Source of the DNA: Rhizopus arrhizus
Taxonomy: Eukaryota; Mucoromycota; Mucoromycetes; Mucorales; Rhizopodaceae
NCBI GenBank assembly: GCA_024220505.1
Contig: JAKZZE010000010.1
Location: forward strand, 1,054,001 to 1,118,000
Length of the DNA stretch: 64,000 bases
Direction: 5' to 3'
Below are positions 12,607 through 23,086 of the stretch, piece after piece (the stretch's first letter is position 1; the number at the start of each line of letters is the position of its first letter). The notes under the pieces are model-generated. The model did no database searches and was not told the origin of the DNA. It saw nothing but the letters and a program-made list of their open reading frames with translations. The translations under genes and the position numbers were made by a program.

Positions 12607-13687
12607 ATGTTTGACTATAACAATCCTTCTGCTTACAACCATCAATACTGTAATGTAAATGGAATTCGTTTACATTATGTAGATGAAAACCCTACCTCTG
12701 ACAAAGCTTTATTATTAATCCACGGATGGCCTGATCTGTAAGTGTATATGAATTAATTCATGCAAAATAATAATTTTCTTTTGTTCTTAAAGCTGGCTCG
12801 CTTGGAGAGAGCAGATTCATGTCCTTGTTAACCTTGGCTATCGTGTTATTGTTCCAAGTCTTCGTGGTTTTGGTGAATCTGTAAGTTTTTATTATAATCC
12901 TTTTTTATTTTCTATAAACTCATATTTTTATTGAAAGGATGCTCCTGAAGACCCAGCTTTCTATGGTTTTGGAACTGTCTCTAAGGATTTGGTTGAACTT
13001 TTGGACCATTTACAAATTCCTACTGTTACCGTCATTGGTCATGACTGGGGAGGACTTGTCACTTGGCGCTTTGCCCAATTTTATCCTGAACGTGTCAAGG
13101 CACTTGCCAGTTTCTGTACACCCTATGTCCCTCCTGCAACACAACCCATCACACTTGAACAAATTGTACAGGTTTTACCCAACTTTAAATACCAACTTTA
13201 TTTGCGAACACCTGAGGCTGAGCAAGATATCAACAATAACATTAGCAAGTTTTTCCGCCGTATTTTCCGTCCTATTGGTGATATGAAGGAAAGCTTGATT
13301 GATACTATCACGGGTACCATAGCAGAAGGTCGTTCTGACAGAGAACGCAGTGAAAAAGTACCTCAACAAGTCTTGGATTACTATGTCGAACAATATACTA
13401 AGCGTGGTGCACGTGGTGGATTGAACTGGTACAAGCAAACTGAAAATAACTTTGAACAGTGCAAACACTTGGATCCTATCATCCGTAAACCTTCGATGAT
13501 GGTCTTGGCCGAAAAGGATGCTGCCTTGCCTCCTTCCATGGCTGAAAAAATGCCTGAATACATTCCTGGTGTTGAAATACATCTTGTTCAGGACTCTGGT
13601 CACTGGATTCTTTGGGAAAAACCAGAGGAATGTAATACTTTCTTGAAAAATTTCCTTTCCAAAGTGGATCCTGTCAACAAATTATAG
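12607..13687 (+). CDS. Alpha/beta hydrolase, epoxide hydrolase-like, 3 exons
   Basis: Exons 12607-12737, 12793-12880 and 12938-13687 encode 322 residues. The oxyanion-hole motif HGWPD, the nucleophile elbow GHDWGG (Asp about 109), the acid Asp about 267 (LAEKDAAL) and the base His about 295 (QDSGHW) form a complete epoxide-hydrolase triad. NWYKQTENNF supplies a likely lid tyrosine. An Asp nucleophile favours epoxide hydrolase or haloalkane dehalogenase over esterase; the HGWPD/RGFGES context favours epoxide hydrolase. No signal peptide is seen, so it is probably cytosolic or peroxisomal. Its 3' end faces that of TAF5 with only 91 bp between the stop codons. Confidence 0.92.
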
Positions 13688-13778
13688 AATGAAAATAAAA
13701 TTCAGTGTATATTAAACACGGTTTCATTTTTGTAATATTAAAAGCAAAAGTCCATAATTGTACTATTAATTTATTGAT

Positions 13779-16067
13779 TTATAAACTCAGTGAAACAGAT
13801 GATTTCGCACCTGCTGCTAAACACAAATTACGCTGGGTAAATTGTACAGTGTAAATAGGCGTGTTTTTGGTTGGAAATACAGACAAATGATCATCACTAA
13901 ATATAGTTGTTAGTTTTCTCTTTTGCTTTTATCATCATTTACCTTTCTAACGAATTCTTTTTATTTCTCTTCAAGTCCATTAACAATGGTTTCATCTTTT
14001 CCTTCTTGTCTTTTCCTTTTCCATTTAATTTTGTCCTCTTAAAATCTGATGATGACTCCTCTCTAAATTCATTAGGTGTATTCTTATTGACATCCCATGT
14101 ACGCATTGTTCTATCTGCACTTCCAGAGACAAGAATAGTACTATCCGAATTGAATGCAATAGAATAGATAAACCCTGTATGTCCAGTCATTGTCTTTAAT
14201 CTCTTTCCGCTGCCCAAGTCCCATAAAATAATTGTTGTATCCTCTCCAGCTGAGGCCATTAAACGACCATTGGGTGAAATGGCTACTGCATGAATCGAGC
14301 CTTTGTGCCCAGTAAACACACGAACACAAGTACCACGTTGAACATCCCATAACCTGGCTGTTCGATCACAAGAACCAGTGACAAGATATTTAGAATTTGG
14401 ATGAAATCTAACCGTCTATGTCACAATAAGGTGAGCTTTTTGAGTCCTGTTCTCTTGTAACTTACATTCACGTCTGCTAAATGACCAGCGAATATGCGTA
14501 AGGGATGTACATGATCACAACTCCATAATCTTGCAGTTTTATCATGAGAAGCAGTAGCAAAGTAAAAGCCATAAGGTCCAAAGTCTACATCCCATATAGG
14601 ATAATTATGGCTTTTATAACATACTAAATTCTTGAAAGTTTCAAGGCACCATAGTCTTACTAAACTTATTTTTCAATTTCTTCTTATTTTTTCTTTTTAT
14701 TTCTGCTTTACCTGTTTTATCTTCTGAACAAGAGATAAGATATTTATTATCATGACTAAAACTCAATCCATAAACAGGCCCGGAATGACCAATTAACTTT
14801 TTATATTCTGCTCCTGAAAGCTCTTTTTTTTTTCGTATTAATGAAATGAACCAATCTTTTTAATCGATTCTTTCTTTACCTTTTTCTATTTCTTCTTGAC
14901 TTTTTAATTTCTCCCCTTTCAAACTCCAAATTTTAATGAATGATTCTGAAAATCCACCAGCAACAAGTGTCGCATCGTCTGATATAGTAATACAATTGAG
15001 CCTATTTCACAATATCTTTTTTAGTCTATCACTGCGATTGCCCCCCGGGAATATTATTTACTGGTCCTGAGTATGATGGAAAGTATAAAGACAAACACTG
15101 GGTTGTGCTATGCTTCCTAACGATACTAACTTTCTTAATTCATTCAATGATTCTAACTCTGCTTGTATATCCGTATTCTCACTACAATAATAAATAATGA
15201 ATAAAATATAATTGTCATCTACAGTCTACATGTTTACTATAATACTGTCAAAGGCCCATCTACATCCATTAGATCCTGCTCTTCCTTAATCTTTATCTCA
15301 TCCTAACATACAAATATTAAGTCTACCTACTCTATCCTATTTACACTCTCCATCGTTTACCTTCCACTGATCCGATCCTCCGCCTGCAGATGCCGGTGAC
15401 AGTTTTTCAATATTTAAATGTTCATTGACAATACGTATTAATGTTTTGTATCGATTGTCTTGAAGAAACCTTAAAAATAGTTCAAGTGGAATGCGCGATA
15501 TCCTGATACTGTATTTGTTTGCCGGATATTCTCGTGTTGATTCTAGTGCTTTTAATTCCGCGCTGTGCAGTGAAAGATGATCGTGTTTAAAGGTCTGCAA
15601 AAAACAATGTGCTGTGGTTACATTACATTATTAGCATTCGCTCGTTCCCAATTTGAATAAGTGTGTACCGTAATCTGTAGAGCCTCTTGTCATGAGCTCA
15701 AGAAAAATATACATAAACATTGGGTATAACAATTCTTGTAATTCAGTCTAAGAGAAAAAGAGCTCAACATCAAATTATAACAATAAGCACATGTATATAC
15801 CTTATAAATATCAAGTCCATTCATAACCCATTCTCTTAAGCTTTCATAACTGGATTGAATATTTTCCACGCCTTCTTCTTCTATCGACGACTTTAAAATA
15901 CCCTGATTGCTCGATTTGAATTGTTGTAATAGTTGATCTAACGACAAGTTCTCTTGTGTCGATGAGTTGTAGCCTTTTTTTATAAAATAGTTTGATACGA
16001 TCTTGTCTATTTCTGATTGGGAAGGTAAGGTAGGACTACCCAAAGGTGTTTGTGAAGGTAAAGACAT
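13779..16067 (-). CDS. TAF5: TFIID subunit 5 (TAF5), WD40 repeat protein, 10 exons
   Basis: Exons are 16067-15801, 15747-15669, 15611-15361, 15302-15238, 15181-15062, 15001-14880, 14822-14712, 14659-14466, 14415-13943 and 13896-13779, giving 599 residues. The N-terminus has a LisH-like helix (IVSNYFIKKGYNSS) and the NTD2 domain (LDIYKTELQELLYPMFMYIF, RISRIPLELFLRFLQDN). A WD40 propeller follows (VAGGFSESFIKIWSLKG, DKTVRLW, GHLADVN, SASADRTMRTWDV-like blades). The last exon supplies the propeller-closing strand TPIYTVQFTQRNLCLAAGA, found only after splicing; without it the protein would end in a basic tail. TAF5 scaffolds TFIID (and SAGA in some fungi) in the nucleus. It is shorter than the yeast protein mainly in linkers. 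Confidence 0.93.
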
Positions 16068-18216
16068 TTGGTGTTTCTCGATAAAAAAAAGGAGAGAAAG
16101 AAAAATTAATGAGAGTCTTGCAAGTTACACTTTTTGGGCATTCTAACAAAAATAAAATAAAAACTTTGCTTTCTCCGCATGAATACACTGTACCTGGAAT
16201 ATGTCCTTTGATGAATGTAAAGCCTGTCTTTTAGATTTGTATAGTTTCAATTGCATAGATAGGATGAAATGCTAAAGCATCATGGCAAAAAATTGAAAAG
16301 GCCTAGGTCGTACTTTATCATGACTCTGTCATAATTTACTGTAGTCAAAAATGCAAGTACTTGACATCATTTCTCACCACAACATAAACAGTAAACACAC
16401 CAATTGGTTTCAAAAAGATTATATAAATCAATGCAAACTTTGCTAAAGATACAAACACATTTTATCTTTTATCAACAGTAACGCAAATTTTGCTAAGTCT
16501 TCTTTTCCTCATTTCATTTTAAAACTTCATTTCCATTCATATTCAATTTAGCCAGTTCTGACCAATCTTCTCTTTTTATGGCTGCTTTTTATATTAAAGT
16601 TCAACGAGGAATTCATTATTTAAATAAACATCATATAACAATATCCAACAAAGCTGTACACACTTCTTTTTCTTTTTTCATTGGGCAAATGTACAAAAAG
16701 CTGTAACCGTTTTAATGGCTTTTTGTTGCAACTGGCATCAGTTCATTTTCTCCTTAATAGATTCGTTTTTGGAGAACTGTCTTTCTTTCTATCTCTTGTG
16801 CTGTTTTTGTTTGTATCCGTGCATACCGATGTTCAAAGTGCTAGCAAGAGTTTGGTAGACCTGCCTGCTCTTAATATATAATAGAATGAAGCCTTTCTAA
16901 AGCAAAATGTGTGCTGTCTCTGCCTTCCTTTAATCATTCTTCTATTAAGAAATGTCTCTTTCCCTCCCAATCTCACCTCAAAATATGGCCTTTTTTACGT
17001 AATTATATGGTAAAAGTATAGAAATATGGAAGCTCAGGCATAGCTAGCTTTATTATATCATATAAAGCGATAAGTACAGTGATCATTACCAATCCTTTGC
17101 ATACTCTTTTAACGATTATTACAATTGAATACAGCATTTATTATACTAATGGGAAAAAAAAAAAGAGACAATTTTGCATAAAAATGCATCTTTTAAGGAT
17201 ACTAACGTGTACGTGCCTTTGAACTGATGAATAACTTAATGTAACATTACACTTTCAAACGATGCCAAAGTTTCATGATTCATTACACAAAAATTTGCAA
17301 AACTCGGTTAATGAATTTAAATCTTTAACACTCTATTTATCATTCTTAAATCGAATGTCTTCCAAAGGCTGCTTTCTGCCTAGCTTATACCCTTATCTTG
17401 GAGAATTCATACAGTTGAGCTTTACTGTGGAAAATAAATTAGACGGAATATGACTAGGAGATAAACATTTACCCCATAAAAAAGTAATAAATCCTACCAG
17501 TATACTTAGAAGAAATAAAACTAATATTACTAGAGTAATCATCACTTTAAGCTTCCGATACAACCTTAAGAAGCTAAAAAAAGGCTAATGTTAGTTTATA
17601 TAACATGAAACCTGGATGGGCATGCTGTAGATCGACAAAAATAAAAATCTCTTTTGATCAAGTATAATCCCAGATGCTGACCCATCAGACTGAATTATTA
17701 AGTCACCAAAAAAAAAGACATGGCAATGGACAAATAACTGAATGACATATTTTATTTATTTAAATTTGTCTTCATTTACATAAATTTGCCATAAATAAAC
17801 CTTTACTTCAAGTTTCATTTTCATTACACAAATCATGAAATCCGGATTTCGGACAGTTTACAGTTTTTACCCGTTTTAAAGTCAGTAATTCACACAAGTC
17901 ACTACTAATCGAACCCTACAATTGGCATCATATAACTCTAAGTAGAAGCGACGATTGTATCGTTATTTAAAAGCTTTGTAGCAATGCTTGAACTCAAACT
18001 CTTTTTTTTTTTTCTTTTTTTTACCAAGCAGAAAATCAATTGTCCTGGGAAAGGGAAAATAGGGGTTTGTAAAAAAAAGCATTAAACTGCAGTTTTCCCG
18101 CTATCCACGCTGATTGGAGTGAAAAACTTGGGGAAATGTGGGGAAAGTTTTTTCAGAAATCATAAATACAAAGGATTTCCGGATCCTTTGGCGTGCTTTT
18201 TTTTTGTATTCAAATC
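16068..18216. other. 2.1-kb divergent intergenic region
   Basis: This is the upstream region of both TAF5 (minus) and the MFS permease (plus). It is AT-rich with T-tracts. Small ORFs at 16681 and 17262 have no support. Short minus-strand exon-like pieces near 17540-17700 are noted among the rejected items. The final 200 bp before the permease ATG (poly-T, GGGGAAA runs) is its probable promoter. Confidence 0.5.
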
Positions 18217-19782
18217 ATGAGCGATTCAAAAGTAGTTGAAGTAAAGGGAAGCGAAAGCTTTGATGATGGACAGCCATATGAAATGCACACATTTGCTAAT
18301 ACTGCTGAGGTGGAAAGAAAGCTTGTAAAAACTTTGGATCTTCGTTTGATGGTTTGGGCCTTCTTTGGTTACTTTGCAAATGGTTTAGATAGAAATAATA
18401 TGCGTAAGTAAAAAGCGATAGTATTAAAGCACGAGTATTAAACACGAATGTTTAGCAAATGCATACACTACTGGTATGAAAGAAGATTTAGCACTTGTAG
18501 AAAATCAATACAATTGGGCCATTACAATGTTCTTCATTGGTTACATCATGTAGGGAACTTTAAAGGGAAGAAGTAAATTTTTCTTGCTAATGCTCTCTTT
18601 AGATTACAAATTCCTTCAAATTATATCATCACCAAAGTTCGTCCTAGCATCATGTTACCTCTTGTTGTATTTGTCTGGGGTGCAATTGTTTGCTTTATGT
18701 CACTTGTCAAAAATTATCAAGGTCTTTATGGCCTCCGTATCTGCCTTGGTTTTGCTGAAGCAGCCTTCTACCCTGGTATCGTGTTTTTACTCGGTTCATG
18801 GTATACAAAAGAAGAGCTCGGAACCCGTACTTGTGTTTTTGTAGCCGGTTCTCAAATTTCTGGTGCCTTCAGTGGTCTTATCTCTGGTGCCATCGCATCA
18901 GGCCTTGACGGTGTCAATGGCATGCGTGGTTGGAAATGGCTCTTTATTATTGAAGGTCTTATTGCGGTCGTCATTGGTATCATCGGTTTCTTCCTCTTAC
19001 CTGATTTTCCACACAACACTCCTTTTATTCGAGGCGATATGCGGGAATTGGCTATTCAACGTCTTGAACGTCAGGGCAAGAGTACATTAGTCACCGGCTT
19101 AAACATGACCACTTTCCGTAACTTATTCACAACTCCTTTTATTTATCTATTCGTTGGCATGTTCATTTGTTTCCAAATGGGTATGGGTATCTTGCAAAAC
19201 TTCAACATCATCCTCAAGTCTCTCGGTTACAGCTCCTCCTTTGCAAACTACATGATGGTACCTATTTGGATATGGGTAGGCATCGTCATCATTGCCCAAG
19301 GTTATTTGTCAGACAAATACGGAAAGAGAGCCTATCACATCCTTGCAGGTGGTCTTTTTACTTTAGTCTGGTACGTTATTTTGGTTGCCGTCAATGGCGG
19401 CAATCTGCCTCTTCCTCTTTTGTATGTCTGCGCCTATATGGTCCCTCCTGTCTATGGTATCTCACCCATCATGATGACCTGGGCCAACGAAATTTACTCT
19501 TGTGATCGTGAATCCCGAGCACTTGCTATTGCCATCATTAATTCTCTTGGTAACTTGGCCCCCAACTTTATCAACGTCAAAGCTTGGGATGTATCGGACT
19601 CTCCTACTTTCCGTCTTGGTAAAATTGTGACCATGGCCATGACAGCTGCGATGCTTGTTATGTGCATTGCTGCATATCTCTTGGAAAAGAATGATATTAT
19701 GGTTCCTAAAGCACCTCAACGCGTTTCTGATATTGAAACAGAAGCCAAGAAAACACGTGTTCAACACGAAGAAGAATTATAA
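18217..19782 (+). CDS. MFS permease, anion:cation symporter (Dal5/allantoate-like) family, 3 exons
   Basis: Exons 18217-18403, 18456-18549 and 18603-19782 encode 486 residues with about 12 hydrophobic segments. The N-terminal cytoplasmic tail is followed by LMVWAFFGYFANGLDRNNM, then GMKEDL and GYIILQIPSNYIITKVRPS, hallmarks of the fungal ACS family (allantoate, nicotinate, pantothenate or biotin-type permeases). Helix 4 has the GLYGLRICLGFAEAAFYPG signature, and the loop reads GWKWLFIIEGL. The central loop carries DFPHNTPF, and DKYGKRAYH is the second-half loop motif. It imports a small organic anion with protons across the plasma membrane; the exact solute is not predictable. The C-terminus is charged. 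The reading is intact. Confidence 0.92.
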
Positions 19783-19859
19783 TCTTCTGTTTTATGTATA
19801 TTTCCCACTTTTTTCCCATTTTTGTATTTAATTTGTAATTTTTTCGTTTGTAATAAACT

Positions 19860-20693
19860 TTTAAACTAGTCCCTTTAATCCCTACTTTAAGTTTCCAAGG
19901 GTATAAGACGGGAAAATCTTGGTTATTTCCTAATTGGGTGAATAACTCCGAGTTTAGAACCAAGAAAATATACCGTATATGGTCCGCCAGATTCAAGTCA
20001 GACTTCAAGTATTTTTCGTTGATTGAAATTTGGCAATCCGCAGGAAAGTTGAGAAATATCTTTGTATCTGATGTCGTGAAAACTCAACTTTGCAAAGACC
20101 TACCGTTTATTGTTATTGCGGTGCAAAGTGTAAATGATAGAAATTTTATAAAAGAGTTAGTCAAGCATAGTCTACCCTTGTATGAAGCATATCAAATTTT
20201 ACCGAACTTGCTTATATTTTCGGTTGAAGAACCCTCGAGTGGAGAGATCAAGTCAAAATGCAAAGAGGACAAAGATGTTCTTATAATGGAAGCAAGTTGT
20301 GGATTTTAGACCGATTGCTGCTATGTATTAGGCCAAGAGTCTACTCTTAGCCTTATTCATGAATTCCCTTTGGAAAAATTAGTTGCTTTGACTTGTATAA
20401 TCGATACAGAAAATAGTTCACAAAGTGATGATCCATCTATCAATTTTTTTTTTCTCGATGTTATCAAGCACAAGTCCTCTACAGATCTTTCACAAACGAA
20501 CTTATAGGATAGATCTTATGTGTGGTGTATTATGAATGCTGAAGATATTCTCAGAATGTTACTGAGTAAGCATATCCATTGTCAACACCGATTTATGAAT
20601 AATAATCAACAAGATGCATCTCTTTTCCTAAGTAAAGAAATACCCCCAAGAAGGCTAACCTATTTAAATGGTTTTGTATTAAATGCTGTCTAA
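19860..20693 (+). pseudogene. Decayed ORF with in-frame stops, unidentified
   Basis: One reading frame stays protein-like from about 19860 to 20693 but has TAG at 20307-20309, TAG at 20505-20507 and TAA at 20691-20693. Segments include GKSWLFPNWVNNSEFRTKK, VIAVQSVNDRNFIKELVKH, YVLGQESTLSLIHEFPLEKL and KEIPPRRLTYLNGFVLNAV. The frame has no good ATG at its start (only GTG at 19938). Continuity across two stops in one frame argues for a recently inactivated gene or transposon ORF. The family was not recognised. It begins right behind the MFS 3' end. Confidence 0.6.
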
Positions 20694-21935
20694 TTGATTT
20701 GTCTGAAGAATTTTGCATCTTTTGACCCAGAAATCACAGCTGATTCTATTCACATAATGATTGTCTAAGTCGGTTAACTTTGGCTCGACTCCATTAGGAA
20801 AATCTTTGGCCGTAACAGTCAATATTAAAGGTGACTGACTGCATCCTTCTTTTAGGGATAAACAATAGTTGATAACAGGAGCAAGAAAGCCTTCATCGAC
20901 TTTGTATTGCTTTTTTATTAATACAAGTCCTTAATCTTGCGTTTTCAGGAGACATACTATATCCAATATCGTTTCGTTGGGATGTCTTCAAATACCCCAA
21001 CTTTTGAGCAACCACAGAGAAGCTAAGATATGAATCTTTGGAGAATATGTATTTAATTTTGTCTATTAAGAACCAGGTTGGATGAGATGGCATTGCCATA
21101 TACATATTCTATTTAAGTTTTCTGTCATTCAACATCTGAGCATTGTTCTTGTGCTTTTCAAAAAAAAAAAAAAAGACAGCCTGTTTGATAATCTGAAAGC
21201 AATAGTGTTATAGGCTTTTTGTGATTCTAGACTGTTATTATCAGGTAAATCAGGTATTGCTTCTTTTTCATTAAGATTGTTAGGAAAATTAATTTTTCCA
21301 GCAGTAGAAGAGATCTACTTATACTTGAAACAAAAGATATGCTTGTATAATCTGATTAGATCAAGCAAAAAAAAGAGGGGGGTGCAGCAGATAACCCAAC
21401 GACGCACTCTAGAATTCAGTCAGGTAATCCCAGACTAAAACCTAAAGCACAAATAACACTTTTAAAAAGCTACAAGCAACAAAACAGCTTAATAGATTAC
21501 TCAGTGTAACACACGTCTTTATCTTTTGCAGCTATTGCTAACGGAAGAAAACCTTTGGGGATTTTGCATTTCATTAAAAGAAGCAGTGTTGAGAAAAGTA
21601 CCGTTGTAAGCATTATTATTTATTACTTTTTGATCATTTGATTGGCAGGAAGGTTACACATTCTACAGAAAGCACTTTATTTCTGCACTGACTTTTACTT
21701 TGGTTTACTTTTTGAAATGCAGAGATTTAGCATGTATTCTTAAGGTAAGACGAGTAGGTAGAAGTTTTTAACAGGAAAGCTGTACTTTGCATTAAACTTA
21801 AGATTTGATCCATATTGCAATTGTATTTATTCCAAAAGGTAAAATGGAATTGTAAGCTTTGATATTTTGTTTTATTAATGCGAATGATTCAAGTAAATCA
21901 CTCTTAGAAATTAAATAGAAAGAGTAAAAATGGAT
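20694..21935. other. Intergenic region with possible further relic
   Basis: No intact gene. Protein-like minus-strand sequence at 20893-21105 (for example KDSYLSFSVVAQKLGYLKTS) may belong to the same decayed locus as the pseudogene upstream, but it lies on the opposite strand and is unproven. The rest is AT-rich with an A-tract near 21160. Confidence 0.4.
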
Positions 21936-22609
21936 TTAGTCAAAGGTAACAACCCACATACTGTTTTCGTCATTCTCTTCATAGCCAGTCACTTCATTTG
22001 CACCTTCTTCCAAAAGCATTTCGTGAGAGTGAAGAAGTCTGTCTGTTTCAACATGGCGAAGGACAAAAGGTTGACCAACACGCCAAAACTATTTTCAAAC
22101 AAAATAAGTTTCTCTTTATCCTCGAGGCTCTTTTTTACTTACATCATCGTATTGTTCATCGTCTTCATTGTATTGTTGAACCTTCCAGACATCATTTTCA
22201 TCTGAAGTCTCATCATCACCAAAACCAGAGACCTCTTGCTGACCTGAAACGGGACTTTGAATACCATGTGTATGTAAATTGACACGTGTAGGAACGTGCT
22301 TGAGACGAACAGGGTCATCCCAGCCTACTTCGTAACCGGGCTCTTCTTCTGTTTCAGCAGGAGGAAGAACAATCCAGGTGCTTTCTTCTTCAGGAGAACA
22401 TTCGACAGTGAAAATCTTTTGTTGATAAGAACCACCATCGTATGAGCCTGGTCTGGATGTAAGATAACGATTGGTAGCTACATGTTTAAGCGAAACATGA
22501 TCACTGTGAAATGTTTACATGAATATCTTTGCTTTCTAACACCCTCTTTTTCTTACCCGTAACGAATAATGCCATCATGTTGAGGACGTCCTCCTTCGTA
22601 TTCACTCAT
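21936..22609 (-). CDS. MIR-domain protein without signal peptide, 3 exons
   Basis: Exons 22609-22557, 22503-22143 and 22088-21936 give 188 residues. Three MIR-like (beta-trefoil) units are visible: GIIRYGDHVSLKHVATNRYL, DDPVRLKHVPTRVNLHTHG and FWRVGQPFVLRHVETDRLLHSHE. Each is followed by a strand ending in W(I/K/V)V. MIR modules occur in protein O-mannosyltransferases, SDF2-like ER proteins and IP3 receptors. Here the protein starts MSEYEGGRPQ with no signal peptide or membrane segment, so a free cytosolic MIR trefoil is suggested. Function is unknown; glycan or protein binding is a family-level guess. Splice sites are canonical. Confidence 0.85.
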
Positions 22610-23086
22610 CTTTATTTATTTAATGTGCAAAAGAAAAACAAAAGAGCCTCTGCTATTTATATCTATTATGCTTAATAATGCTGAGTTTTTTTTTTTTTAG
22701 TAACAGTTAAGGAGCCACATAACACAACTTATTTTAGGAAAGCAGTATTTTGGATACAACCAAAAGATGGGAAATGGTCATACGCTTCCATGAGTAAAGA
22801 TATTTTTCTTTTTAATGAATAAAGAATTGCGTCGGTGCTTTATGTTTTTGAATGAACGAGCCATTCTATATGACATAACAGTATAAAGTGAATGTGTTTC
22901 TCCGTTTATACGAAACGTGTTTTGAACACACACACACACCCGACCAAGTGTAACATGAATTTGACATCCTATTCGGAAAAAGGCAAATACACGGAAACAA
23001 GAAAAAAAAAAAAAAAGGGTGGGGTTTTTAATGCAAAATATGGTACAATATGCATGTTATAATAAATAGAATGGAATATAAAAGAA
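22610..23086. other. Intergenic spacer with simple repeats
   Basis: It contains the promoter of the MIR gene and the 3' flank of the SREBP gene. A short CA run (about 22926-22939) and T- and A-tracts are present. No gene was seen. Confidence 0.6.

Noticed and set aside
17460..17720. Minus-strand exon-like pieces with a CTAAC branch site and TTTTTTTAG acceptor, and a hydrophobic stretch.
   Set aside because: The pieces do not join into a start-to-stop frame. The hydrophobic run is what T-rich DNA gives by chance.
17900..17960. Possible tRNA T-arm (GGGTTCGATT on the minus strand).
   Set aside because: No matching acceptor, D or anticodon arms could be drawn around it.
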